Assembly: GCA_035541895.1 (NCBI GenBank)
Contig: DATKMK010000079.1
Span: 1-64,000, forward strand
Length of the DNA stretch: 64,000 nt
Direction of reading: 5' to 3'
From: DATKMK01 sp035541895
GTDB taxonomy: Bacteria; Desulfobacterota; Binatia; HRBIN30; JACQVA1
Position numbers and translations under genes: made by a program. The notes beneath the pieces are model-generated. The model ran no database searches and was not told the origin of the DNA. It worked only from the letters and a program-made list of their open reading frames with translations. This document shows, one piece after another, positions 15,931-24,490 of this stretch (positions are counted from its first letter, which is position 1; each line of letters opens with the position of its first letter).

Positions 15931-16005
15931 CGTTGCCGTGGTTGGAAGCGAAATCGTCGGTTGGTCGGGGTCGACCTGGACGCACGATTCGCTATGATCG
16001 GGCCC

Positions 16006-16374
16006 ATGCCCCCGGTGATACTGGTCAAGATCGCCGTCGCGTTGGTGTGGCTGTACGAAGGACTGTGGTGCAAGATGCTCGGCGGGAGTCGGCACGAACT
16101 TGAAGTCGTGGAGGCGGCGCCGTTGTTCAACGCCCGATTGGCAGCGTGGTTCTTGCGGGCGCTCGGCGTGTTCGAATGCACGCTGGCGTTGTGGGTCTTG
16201 ATCGACTGGCAACCGGTGTGGGCCGCCGTCGTGCAGACGGGGTTATTGGTGTCGCTCAATACCGCCGGCATCACGTGGTCGCGGCATTTGATTCCCGATC
16301 CGCCGGGGATGTTGGTCAAGAACTTCGCCTTTCTCGTCCTCGTCTGGGTTGCGGCGGGGCTCGCCGGGAGTTGA
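16006..16374 (+). CDS. DoxX-like small membrane protein
   Basis: This is about 122 residues with four predicted transmembrane helices. It opens with ILVKIAVALVWLYEGLWCKML and continues EVVEAAPLF...WFLRALGVFECTLALWVL, the pattern of DoxX-like (DoxX_3) family membrane proteins, which often sit beside oxidoreductases. No specific function is established. Two ATGs are possible (15994 and 16006) and neither has a clear ribosome site; a TATGAT box overlaps the first. The BtaA-like gene begins 10 bp after its stop, so it may lead that operon. Confidence 0.7.
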   Translation: MPPVILVKIAVALVWLYEGLWCKMLGGSRHELEVVEAAPLFNARLAAWFLRALGVFECTLALWVLIDWQPVWAAVVQTGLLVSLNTAGITWSRHLIPDPPGMLVKNFAFLVLVWVAAGLAGS

Positions 16375-16384
16375 GAGGCACTCG

Positions 16385-17290
16385 GTGGCACAGGCGACAC
16401 CATGGGAGAGCGGCCGCTTCGACGCCCGCACCGGCCGGCAGAAACTGTTGTTCGGGCGGATGTACGAAGACGTCGCCATCGAGTCGAGGGCCTTCGCCCG
16501 CGGCGGGCGGGTATTCTGCATCGCCTCTGCCGGTTGCACCGCGATGCAGCTCGCCACGGAGCATGAGGTGACCGCCGTCGACATCAATCCGGTGCAACTC
16601 GCCTACGCCAAGGCACGCGCGGCGGGCGCGCCGATCCGCGTCGGCGCCGCCGAGCGCGTCGTCAGCATGGGCCGCGCAGCGCTCGCTCCCTTCGGGTGGC
16701 GGCGCCGCACCCTCGAGGCGTTTCTTGCGCTCGAACGGCCGATGGAGCAGATCGACTTCTGGCGGCAGCACCTCGATACGCGCGGCTTCCGTTTCGCAAC
16801 CGATACGCTCCTGTCGGTCGACCGGCTGCGGGCGGTCTACGCGCCGCCGTTCCTCGCGTTCCTCCCGCGGAACTTTGGACGCGTCATCCGCGCGCGGATG
16901 GAGCGGTGCTTTGCCGCGCATCCCAACCGGACCAACCTCTATGCCCGGGCGTTGCTACTTGGCGGCGGCCCGGCGGCGGCTCCACCGCCGGCGGCGACAC
17001 CGATTCGCTTCGAGTGTGGCGACGCGGCGTCGCATTTGGAGCGGTGCGCGCCCGGCAGCTTCACCGGCTTCGCGCTGTCGAACATTCTCGACGGCGCCGC
17101 GGACGAATATCGAACGCGTCTGTTCGCCGCCGTCCGTCGAGCCGCCGCGCCAGACGCGATGGCCGTGCTTCGCAGCTTCGCCGAGCCGACGGTGTCGGCC
17201 GCAACCAATCTGGCGACGGACGACCGCTCGATGCTCTGGGGCATCGTCGAGGTCAAGCCGGCGGCCGAGTTGTTACCATGCGCGAGCTGA
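16385..17290 (+). CDS. DUF3419/BtaA-like SAM-dependent 3-amino-3-carboxypropyl transferase
   Basis: This is about 301 residues. Family features: FGRMYEDVAIESRAF (23-37), a SAM-binding segment GGRVFCIASAGCTAMQLA (40-57) with AVDINPVQLAYA (64-75), and later NRTNLYARALLLG and GFALSNILDGA. DUF3419 includes BtaA, which adds a 3-amino-3-carboxypropyl group from SAM to diacylglycerol in the first step of betaine lipid synthesis. No BtaB-like N-methyltransferase is next door, so the product may differ. The GTG at 16385 is chosen for GAGAGG just upstream; no ATG fits. It overlaps the next gene by 13 bp, implying coupled expression with the ferritin-like protein. Confidence 0.82.
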   Translation: MAQATPWESGRFDARTGRQKLLFGRMYEDVAIESRAFARGGRVFCIASAGCTAMQLATEHEVTAVDINPVQLAYAKARAAGAPIRVGAAERVVSMGRAALAPFGWRRRTLEAFLALERPMEQIDFWRQHLDTRGFRFATDTLLSVDRLRAVYAPPFLAFLPRNFGRVIRARMERCFAAHPNRTNLYARALLLGGGPAAAPPPAATPIRFECGDAASHLERCAPGSFTGFALSNILDGAADEYRTRLFAAVRRAAAPDAMAVLRSFAEPTVSAATNLATDDRSMLWGIVEVKPAAELLPCAS

Positions 17291-18342
17291 TCGAACTGAG
17301 TCGCGGCGCCGCGGCGGAGCTGGCCACGGAGTTTCGCGGCAATCCGCGTGGCGAGCTGGCGGCGTGGCTGCACATTGCGCTGGAGCGCGAGGGACTGGTC
17401 GCGAGCTTGTACGAGCGCCGGTCGGTTGAGAGCCAACTGCAATCGCTGCCCAAACCGCTCGGGCGGAGCGTGCTCGCCAAAGTCAACGGCATTTGCGCCA
17501 ACGAAGAGCATCACGTCGCCATGATTCGCACCCTGCTCGCGCGCGAGTGCGCGTGGCTGCAAATCGCCGTCGAGGAGAGTTGGGGCCGCATGCAGGGGTT
17601 TGTGCTGGGGCAACTGGCCGGGACCAGCGCGTGGGGGCGCGCCGTCGCGCTGCTCCTGCTCGAAATCGGCGCGCGCTCGCCGCGCGAGCGCGCCGCCGGC
17701 CACGCGGTGGTCGGACTCGACCTCGGCGGATTTCTCCGCTTCAGTCGTACGCTCGAAGTAACCGCGGTCGAAAGCTATCAGCGAATCGCCGCCCTCTTGA
17801 CGGTGCTTCGACAGCAGCCGCGCGGTGCGTCCTACAGCCCCGCCCTCCATCTCGCCATTCTCCGCATTCTCCGCGACGAACGCGTCCACCGCGATGTCCT
17901 GCATGTGCTTTCCACCGCGTTCGGCGCATCGGAATCGCGTCGCCGCGGCGACGGGGCCACTGAACTGCCCGCGTGCATCGTCGCCCGGCCGGTCGCCAGT
18001 CGCACCGACCTCAACGAGGTGTGTCGGGCGATTCTTCTCTTCCACTATGGCGTAGCGATTCCGGCGGACGCCTCGCCGGCCGACGTGGCTTGCGCAGCCG
18101 CTGACTTTTGGCGATGGCAGATGGAAGATCCGTCGCGCCGGTCCTATCTCGTCGATTGTCAGCACCACGACCTCAGCGCCGGCGACGTGCGGCTGCTGGG
18201 AGCGGCCGGGTTGCATCACGTCGTGCGTGGGACGGCGGTCTTGTGTGGTCCGCGCTTCGGTCGATCGAGTCACAAGAGTCACGGGTCGAAGCGGCGATCG
18301 AGCATCCACACATCCGCGCGCAGCGCGGTCGCCGTTGCATGA
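17278..18342 (+). CDS. Ferritin-like (putative di-iron) protein of unknown function
   Basis: This is a 354-residue soluble protein, mostly helical. The spacing of E36/E38, E76-E77-H78-H79 (ANEEHHV), E160, E165 (EVTAVESY) and E201-x-x-H204 (RDERVH) resembles the four-helix ferritin/ribonucleotide-reductase-like di-iron pattern. No exact family is recognised. The C-terminal third (after about 235) has a different character and ends in a basic, low-complexity tail that overlaps the next gene. It overlaps BtaA-like gene by 13 bp and the flavin monooxygenase by an ATGA. The trio probably forms one pathway, perhaps modification of a lipid or SAM-derived product; that is inference. The ATG at 17278 is the only start that fits the overlap. 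Confidence 0.68.
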   Translation: MRELIELSRGAAAELATEFRGNPRGELAAWLHIALEREGLVASLYERRSVESQLQSLPKPLGRSVLAKVNGICANEEHHVAMIRTLLARECAWLQIAVEESWGRMQGFVLGQLAGTSAWGRAVALLLLEIGARSPRERAAGHAVVGLDLGGFLRFSRTLEVTAVESYQRIAALLTVLRQQPRGASYSPALHLAILRILRDERVHRDVLHVLSTAFGASESRRRGDGATELPACIVARPVASRTDLNEVCRAILLFHYGVAIPADASPADVACAAADFWRWQMEDPSRRSYLVDCQHHDLSAGDVRLLGAAGLHHVVRGTAVLCGPRFGRSSHKSHGSKRRSSIHTSARSAVAVA

Positions 18343-19499
18343 AGGTTTCACTGTTCTACCTGCCCACGATCGGAAGCCGCGCCGAGATGGAGTGCAGCCG
18401 CGCCGGGCTGCGGGGTGATCTGTACGGCCGCATGCTGCGCGAGCTGGCGGAGCAGGCGAAACTGGCCGACGATCTCGGCTACGATTCGATCAGCTTCACC
18501 GAACATCATTTCCACATCGAAGGCTTCGAGCTGTCCACCAACCCGGTGCTGCTCGACCTCTTCGTCGCGCTCCAGACCAAGCGGATTCGCGTCGGGCAAC
18601 TCGGGATCGTGTTGCCGGCGCACAATCCGATTCGGGTGGCCGAAGACATCGCGATGCTCGACCACATGAGCGGCGGGCGCGCCAACGCCGGGTTTGCGCG
18701 CGGCTACCAGCGCCGGTGGGTCGACGTGATGGCGCAGCAGACCCACGGCATCCACGGCGCCCAACCGCATCAACACGATGCCATCGACGCGGCCAATCGC
18801 GCCGCGTTTGAAGAGTGTTTTCGGATCGTCAAGGCGGCGTGGACGCAGGACCTGTTGACCTACGACGGCACCTACTGGCGCATTCCGCCCGGCGAGACGC
18901 CGTGGCCGATCGCGTACACCGAGCAGTTTGGCGCCGGCGTAGTCGACGGGCTCGTGCGCGCGGTCGGCGTGGTGCCCAAGCCGTTGCAGCAACCGCACCC
19001 GCCGATCTTTCAGCCGTTCGCATCGTCGGAACGGAGCATCCGTTGGTGCGCGCGGGAAGACGTAACGGCGATTCTGCCGCCGCTGCATCCCAAACTTGAA
19101 TCGAGTCTGTTTGAAATCTACGCGGACGAGTCGCGTCGACCGCTCGGAGACGGCGTCGGCGTGCTGCGCGACGTCGTCATCGCGGACACCGATGACGAGG
19201 CGCTGGCGCTCTGGCACGACAGCGGCGTCTACTGCGGCGCGGCATGGTTCGAGCCGTTCGGCTTTGCGCAGGGCTTGCGCGATCCCGACACCGGCGAGGT
19301 CCCGGACCTTCTGAGTCACAGTCTCGCGCTGGTCGGCAGCGTCGACACCGTATGCCGGCAGCTCGAGCGGCTGCAGCGGCGCCTGCCGGCGCGCTGGCTG
19401 TTCGCGTGGACCTACAACGCGCTCATCCCACATTCACGCTTGATGCGCTCGCTGGAGCTGTTCGCCACCCAGGTGTTGCCGCGGGTAGGCGAACCGTAA
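18339..19499 (+). CDS. Luciferase-like (LLM) flavin-dependent monooxygenase
   Basis: This is a 386-residue protein of the bacterial luciferase-like superfamily. Evidence: an opening strand KVSLFYLPTIG, the DLGYDSISFTEHHF segment (residues about 43-56; Glu-His-His near the flavin), the LPAHNPIRVAEDIAMLDHMSGGR motif (split here as LPAHNPIRVAEDIAML and DHMSGGR), and a GFARGYQ turn. These enzymes use FMN or F420 to oxidise substrates with O2, or as dehydrogenases. The start overlaps the previous stop (ATGA), making it the third gene of the BtaA-like/ferritin-like/LLM set. The length is near the family norm and the TIM-barrel motifs are complete. The substrate is not predictable. Confidence 0.88.
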   Translation: MKVSLFYLPTIGSRAEMECSRAGLRGDLYGRMLRELAEQAKLADDLGYDSISFTEHHFHIEGFELSTNPVLLDLFVALQTKRIRVGQLGIVLPAHNPIRVAEDIAMLDHMSGGRANAGFARGYQRRWVDVMAQQTHGIHGAQPHQHDAIDAANRAAFEECFRIVKAAWTQDLLTYDGTYWRIPPGETPWPIAYTEQFGAGVVDGLVRAVGVVPKPLQQPHPPIFQPFASSERSIRWCAREDVTAILPPLHPKLESSLFEIYADESRRPLGDGVGVLRDVVIADTDDEALALWHDSGVYCGAAWFEPFGFAQGLRDPDTGEVPDLLSHSLALVGSVDTVCRQLERLQRRLPARWLFAWTYNALIPHSRLMRSLELFATQVLPRVGEP

Positions 19500-19566
19500 C
19501 GCCCACGGCGTGCGACGCGGGCGCGCCATGTGACTTTCTTCTCACCCGGCGCGATATACGTCGTGC

Positions 19567-20097
19567 ATGGCGATTGATTTGTCCGACGATCGCAAGCTGA
19601 TTGCGGCGGCGCAGGCGAACGCAGCCGCATTCGGCTTCGTCTTCGCGCGTTACTACGGGCCCATCTTTCGCTACGCGGTGCTGCGCACGGGCGATCCCGC
19701 TGACGCGGAGGATCTCGCGATGGACGTGTTCACCGAAGCGCTGGCGGCGCTGCCGCGGTTTCGTTGGGAAGACCGGCCCCTGCTGGCGTGGTTGTTTTCG
19801 ATCGCACGCCACCGGAGCGTTTCGAGGCGACGCAAAGCGAGCGGGCGCGCGCCGTCGGCTGCGCTCGATCCACCGGCGACGCACAACGGGCTCCACGAAG
19901 CCGCCGCCGAAGCGCGACGCCTGCTCGGCAAGCTCGACGGCGCCACCGCCGAAGCGCTGGTGCTGCGGTTCGTCGTCGATTGTTCGTTCGAGGAAATCGC
20001 CGCGCTGCAAGGGATTGCGTTGTCGGCGGCAAAGATGCGCGTCTATCGGGCGGTCGCCAAAGCCCGCCGCGTCATGGGAGTTGACGATGAAGGGTGA
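19567..20097 (+). CDS. ECF-type RNA polymerase sigma factor
   Basis: This is a 176-residue extracytoplasmic-function sigma factor. Region 2 covers about 18-80 (FVFARYYGPIFRYAVLRTGDPADAEDLAMDVF in sequence order; FTEALAALPRFRW is the -10 contact region). Region 4 covers about 115-165 (LDGATAEALVLRFVVDCSFEEIAALQG, an HTH for -35 binding). The start ATG at 19567 follows a short intergenic region with an AT-richer TGACTTTC...GATATAC stretch that may be its promoter. It overlaps the next gene by 11 bp, the usual layout of sigma/anti-sigma pairs. Here the partner is unusual (see next entry). Confidence 0.9.
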   Translation: MAIDLSDDRKLIAAAQANAAAFGFVFARYYGPIFRYAVLRTGDPADAEDLAMDVFTEALAALPRFRWEDRPLLAWLFSIARHRSVSRRRKASGRAPSAALDPPATHNGLHEAAAEARRLLGKLDGATAEALVLRFVVDCSFEEIAALQGIALSAAKMRVYRAVAKARRVMGVDDEG

Positions 20098-20698
20098 TGA
20101 TCTTCGCGCCGAGCAATTGGCAACTGTCCTCGACGGCGGTCCCGTGCCGGATGACATCGACGTGCTGCTGCCGGCCGTGAACCGCATCCGCGACGTGCTG
20201 CAACGACTTGGCCCCGACCCCGATCACGTCGCTTCGTTGTTGCCCGTTCTCCATGAGCGCCTGCTGGCGATGTCCGCACGGCCGGTCGTCGAACTAGCGC
20301 ATCCGACCCTCTATGTCCGCGACATGGATGCGTCGCTGACCTTCTACCGCGACGCGTTGGGCCTGACGGTGCGCGAGGAAGGTCCGTGGCTTTCGACGCT
20401 CGATGCTGGCGGTTCCGCTCTCGCCCTGCGCTGGAATGGCAACCCGAGACAGGCGCCGAACGTCGGCGACATGTGCATAGAGTTTCGCACCGATGAACTC
20501 GATCGTGTGGTTCAGGCGTTACGTCGGCGCGCGATCGTCGTCGACGTCAAAGCCGATCGGCATCGCGGCCGGTGCGCCGAACTGCGCGACCCTGATGGGT
20601 ACGCGATCACCATCTTCACCCGCGCCGACGCGACCGAGCGCGCGGCCACGCGTTTGCTGGCGTCGCGGGACGCGACCGCTCAGCAGTCCGATGACTGA
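20087..20698 (+). CDS. Sigma-partner protein with C-terminal glyoxalase/VOC domain
   Basis: This is 203 residues. The N-terminal 60 (DDLRAEQLATVLDGG, then LLPAVNRIRDVLQRLG) are helical and resemble short anti-sigma-like segments, but without a zinc finger or transmembrane helix. Residues 68-185 form a glyoxalase/bleomycin-resistance/dioxygenase (VOC) domain: HPTLYVRDMDASLTFYRDAL, GPWLSTLDAGG, MCIEFRTDELD and LRDPDGYAITIF. The start ATG lies inside the sigma gene's 3' end. The layout suggests a soluble, ligand-sensing regulator of the sigma factor: VOC binds a small molecule and the N-terminus binds sigma. This is inference; a plain enzyme is the alternative. Confidence 0.75.
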   Translation: MKGDDLRAEQLATVLDGGPVPDDIDVLLPAVNRIRDVLQRLGPDPDHVASLLPVLHERLLAMSARPVVELAHPTLYVRDMDASLTFYRDALGLTVREEGPWLSTLDAGGSALALRWNGNPRQAPNVGDMCIEFRTDELDRVVQALRRRAIVVDVKADRHRGRCAELRDPDGYAITIFTRADATERAATRLLASRDATAQQSDD

Positions 20699-20877
20699 TG
20701 TTGCCAACGGACGCCGACGCGTGGCGGCGACGACGTTTGCCTTTCGCTGCAGCCGCAACCGGCTCCGGTCAGTCGGCCGGCCGCGGGCACAGCACCCTGA
20801 AGATTTTCCTTGACCATTTTCATCGGACTCCTCTATGAGTGAGGTCAATCAATCGGTTGACCGCGAGGAGTCTCGCC

Positions 20878-23800
20878 ATGAAATGGTGGATGGTTCCGCT
20901 AGCGCTGGGGATCGAGCTTATCAGGGGGAGCACGGCGACCGCGCTCGAGAACGGCATGCCGACGCACAGCTCGGCGATCGCGGTGAGTTCGGACGGCGCC
21001 GCGGTCTGGGTCGTTAATCCCGATTCCGGGACGGCTGCGAAAATCTCCAGCGACGCGCTGATCCGCGCCGGCGAGTACGCGGTCGGCCACAACCCGCGCA
21101 CGCTCGCGCTCGATCAATCGCACGTGTTCGTGGCGGTGCAAGACGACGACCTGGTCGTGCGGCTCGATCAAACCGATGGGGCCAATTCGATCAGCCGAGC
21201 ACTCGCTCCCGGGTGTGCGCCATTCGGGGTGGCGACCAGCCCCGATGGGGCTCATGTCTACGTGACATGCGAGCGGACGGATTCCTTGATCGTGTTCGAC
21301 GCGAATCTCAACCGGGTCGCGACGGTGCCGGTACTCGGGACCCCGCGCGGGATTGCGGTCAGCGCAGACAACCATCACGTGTATTTGTCTCACTTCCTGA
21401 CGCGTGAACCCGGGACCACCGGTCACGTCAGCGAAATCGACGCCAGCACCAACATCGTCTCACGCGTGTTCGATATCCCGATCGACACCAGCACGTGCGA
21501 AACTCAGAACTCTGGTCAAGGCGTTGCGAACCTGATGTCGGTGATCGCACTGACGCCGCCCGGGAGCCCCGCCAGCGTCGCGAATCAAGTCTGGGTTGCG
21601 GGCGCCCGCCAGAACGTCGCGACCAAGGGACTGTTTCTGCGCAGTAGCTTCTTTGCCGGTCGCCCGGAACTTGCCCGCTTCAGTTTTCCCTTCACCTCAT
21701 TCCCCGGCAACGACGACTCATCGCGCCGACGCAACATCTTCAAGGCGTCGTTCCACGATCTCATCCGCGCGTTCATTGCAAAGATCGATTTGAACACGGG
21801 GCAAATGACCGCCTTCGTCGACGTCAAGGGCGGCAATGTCGAGTCGGGCATCGACTTCCTACCGGACGGCAGTGCAGTGTGCACGGTCGACCAGACGGCT
21901 AATCGATTCCAGCTCTTCAATACCGCGCGTACCGGCACCGTCAACGACGACCCACCAATCCACCAGCCGGGAACCTGCACGGCGAGTGCGTTCGACAACC
22001 AATCGGAGTACCCGTTCATCATTCCTCCTGAGATCGAACAGCGGGCCAACGAGATCACGCTGCTGGAATCGGGCGGCAATGCGTTGACCGGGCTCGACTA
22101 CGACGTGGACACCAACTCGATGAAACCGATCCAGGACGGCATCGGCACGGGGCCGATGGGGATCGCGGTTTCACCCGACGGACAGCGAATCTACTCGGCC
22201 AACTATCTCTCCCGCAACGTCACGGTCATCGATGCCGCGCCCGATAGCTTCCGATGCGCCGCCGATCCAACCAAGGCATGCTCGTCACCGATCGATTGCG
22301 CCGACGGTCCCAAGTTTTGCGGCGACCTCCAACGTCATAGCTGTACGACCAGCGCTGACTGCGCGCCCGGCATTGTCTGCACCACGACCGATAAGTGCCT
22401 GCCGCAGATCGTCGCCGTGGTGCCGAGCACCGCTCAAGACCCCGTCGCGCCCGAAATCCTCGACGGGCAAATATCGTTCAGCGTCGCCGCGCGCGATTCC
22501 AGTATTCCCAATCAGGACAATCAGCCGGCACCGATTCCGCCCAGCAATTTCCAAGATCCGAACAACCCCTCAACGCCCGGGGCCGTGATCAGCACCGGTC
22601 ACGACGGGGAGTATCTGGCGTGCACCTCGTGTCATGCCGACGGCGGCATCGATGGGCGCAGTTGGGACTTCTCCCAATTCGGCGCCAGCTTGCGCAACAC
22701 GCTCGACCTGCGTGGACGCTCGTCGCTCGCGCCTGGAACATGCTCCTCCAGCGCCGCCGACAGCGGTATGGAGGGTATGTCGTGCACGACCGATTCGGCC
22801 TGCGGCACCGGTTCACCGTTGAGCACCTGCCGGGCGAACCCCGCGTTCGTTCCTGACAACAATCCCGCGGTGGCGGCGCATCGGAATCGCTTCTTCAATC
22901 CCATGGGCACGATTCACTGGAACGGCGACCGCGACGAAGTGGAGGATTTCGAGCACACCTTCCGTTCGCTACAGGGCGCCGGCGATTGCGACGGGAGCGA
23001 GGACATCTCCGTGTGCATCGGCGCACTGATTCTCCGTTCGTTCACCACGGATCCGGCGGATGTCGACGCTGACCTCGGCACGCCGAATCGGGCGATTCCG
23101 GGAACGAGCGGCATCACCGGGATTCGCCTGACGCACATGGCGGATTTCGTGTACTCGCTGAGCAAGTACCCGCGTAATCCGAACCTGACGCCGAGCGGTG
23201 CTCCGATCGATTTCGCGGCCGTCCGGGGGCGCGCGATCTTCAACGATCCCACGGTCGGCTGCGCCAAATGCCATGCCGGGCCTTCCGACGACAATCAGCA
23301 GTTCAGCGACAAAGGACAAAAGAGCTCGACCTTCAACCCGAACGCGCCAGCGAGCGCCACCAACGATCCGTTTCTCCGCCATAACGTTGGCACGGCAAAT
23401 CTGTTCGATCTGACCGACCCCTTCATGATCGCGTCGACGACCGCGCTCGGAGGCGTATTCCAAAACGGCGCGTTGCCGATTCCCGCGAGCCGTGGCGCGC
23501 TCACAGACTATGTCACGCCGGTCCTTGTCGACGCCTGGAACACCGCTCCGTATCTGCACGACGGCAGCGCCGCGAGCCTGCTCGACGTCGTCACGCCCTG
23601 CCTCACCAAGTATCAGGACTGCAATGTTCCCGGCGCCGGACGCAATGTCGACGATCACCACGGTAGGACGTCGCTTCTGGCGAGCGATCAGCTCAACGAC
23701 CTCATTGCCTTCCTCAACGCGCCGCACGGCACCGTCGGGAACGGGGACACCCGCGCCACGCTGACGCTTACCTCGATGATCGAGACGGCACCGGATCTTG

Positions 23801-24486
23801 GCTTCACGTTCGTCGTTCCCGTTGCCGACAATCAAATGGGGATGACCATCAACTCGCGGACCGGTGTGGTTACGCTCAACGGCGCCGACTTCAAGCCGGC
23901 GGTGTTCCCAACGCTGGGCGGCAACGTGACTTTCACGATGGGAGCGCAAGTGTACGCGGGTACGATCGATCGGCGCGGCAACATTTCCCTTCCGAAGGTC
24001 AACGTGACGGAGACTCTCGGGTCGAATCCAATCCCGTACGTGTTCAATCTGACAACCCAACAGGCGGAGCTCGATGCCCAGCACACGATTACTGGCGTGC
24101 CGCTCAATCGGACCGACGGCAGCATCACGCTGGTCGACGTTGCGCTCAGTCCTCCCAATACGCCGTTGATCGGCACGTCTACGCCGACGACCATCCAGAT
24201 CAACGGTGTCATCAACTTGATCCCGATGGTACTCGAGCGTCCCGGCGAAATTTCCGGCGTCGTGCAAGACACGAGCGGTCGAGCGGTCGCACACACCGTC
24301 GTCTTGGTGACAGGCGGCCGCCGCGCCATCACCGACAGTAACGGACGTTTCAGCATCAGCCAGCTCACCCTCGGTGGACACACTCTGCGGACAAGCAAGA
24401 AGGGGGTAGGCCGGGTGCGCATGGACGTGCTACTGACAGCGGCGGCGCCAACGCAGAACCTCACCCTGACCGTCACCCAACCGTAA
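20878..24486 (+). CDS. Large exported YVTN-type beta-propeller/di-haem protein with carboxypeptidase-like regulatory domain
   Basis: This is about 1202 residues with a signal peptide ending around TATA. The N-terminal part (40-480) has YVTN-type propeller repeats (for example SSDGAAVWVVNPDSG, SPDGAHVYVTCERTDS, SPDGQRIYSANYLS). A Cys-rich insert lies near 465-520. The middle is a di-haem peroxidase/MauG-like region with C582-TSC-H586, C795-AKC-H799 and a NTAPYLHDGS motif near 890. The C-terminus (about 1120-1190) is a carboxypeptidase regulatory-like beta-sandwich (GEISGVVQDTSG, TDSNGRFSI). Proteins of this layout are thought to be periplasmic or surface redox proteins. The ATG at 20878 has GAGGAG eight bases upstream. 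Confidence 0.85.
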   Translation: MKWWMVPLALGIELIRGSTATALENGMPTHSSAIAVSSDGAAVWVVNPDSGTAAKISSDALIRAGEYAVGHNPRTLALDQSHVFVAVQDDDLVVRLDQTDGANSISRALAPGCAPFGVATSPDGAHVYVTCERTDSLIVFDANLNRVATVPVLGTPRGIAVSADNHHVYLSHFLTREPGTTGHVSEIDASTNIVSRVFDIPIDTSTCETQNSGQGVANLMSVIALTPPGSPASVANQVWVAGARQNVATKGLFLRSSFFAGRPELARFSFPFTSFPGNDDSSRRRNIFKASFHDLIRAFIAKIDLNTGQMTAFVDVKGGNVESGIDFLPDGSAVCTVDQTANRFQLFNTARTGTVNDDPPIHQPGTCTASAFDNQSEYPFIIPPEIEQRANEITLLESGGNALTGLDYDVDTNSMKPIQDGIGTGPMGIAVSPDGQRIYSANYLSRNVTVIDAAPDSFRCAADPTKACSSPIDCADGPKFCGDLQRHSCTTSADCAPGIVCTTTDKCLPQIVAVVPSTAQDPVAPEILDGQISFSVAARDSSIPNQDNQPAPIPPSNFQDPNNPSTPGAVISTGHDGEYLACTSCHADGGIDGRSWDFSQFGASLRNTLDLRGRSSLAPGTCSSSAADSGMEGMSCTTDSACGTGSPLSTCRANPAFVPDNNPAVAAHRNRFFNPMGTIHWNGDRDEVEDFEHTFRSLQGAGDCDGSEDISVCIGALILRSFTTDPADVDADLGTPNRAIPGTSGITGIRLTHMADFVYSLSKYPRNPNLTPSGAPIDFAAVRGRAIFNDPTVGCAKCHAGPSDDNQQFSDKGQKSSTFNPNAPASATNDPFLRHNVGTANLFDLTDPFMIASTTALGGVFQNGALPIPASRGALTDYVTPVLVDAWNTAPYLHDGSAASLLDVVTPCLTKYQDCNVPGAGRNVDDHHGRTSLLASDQLNDLIAFLNAPHGTVGNGDTRATLTLTSMIETAPDLGFTFVVPVADNQMGMTINSRTGVVTLNGADFKPAVFPTLGGNVTFTMGAQVYAGTIDRRGNISLPKVNVTETLGSNPIPYVFNLTTQQAELDAQHTITGVPLNRTDGSITLVDVALSPPNTPLIGTSTPTTIQINGVINLIPMVLERPGEISGVVQDTSGRAVAHTVVLVTGGRRAITDSNGRFSISQLTLGGHTLRTSKKGVGRVRMDVLLTAAAPTQNLTLTVTQP

Positions 24487-24490
24487 TCGA

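Noticed and set aside
16939..18351. 470-residue leftward open frame
   Set aside because: It is antisense to the BtaA-like and ferritin-like genes, which are supported by motifs and overlapping starts.
20691..20813. Short rightward frame after the sigma-partner gene
   Set aside because: About 40 codons, Arg-rich, with no ribosome site or homologous feature; probably spacer before the propeller gene.
22969..24381. 470-residue leftward open frame
   Set aside because: It is antisense to the propeller/di-haem gene and has shadow composition (Arg/Val-rich) with no motif.
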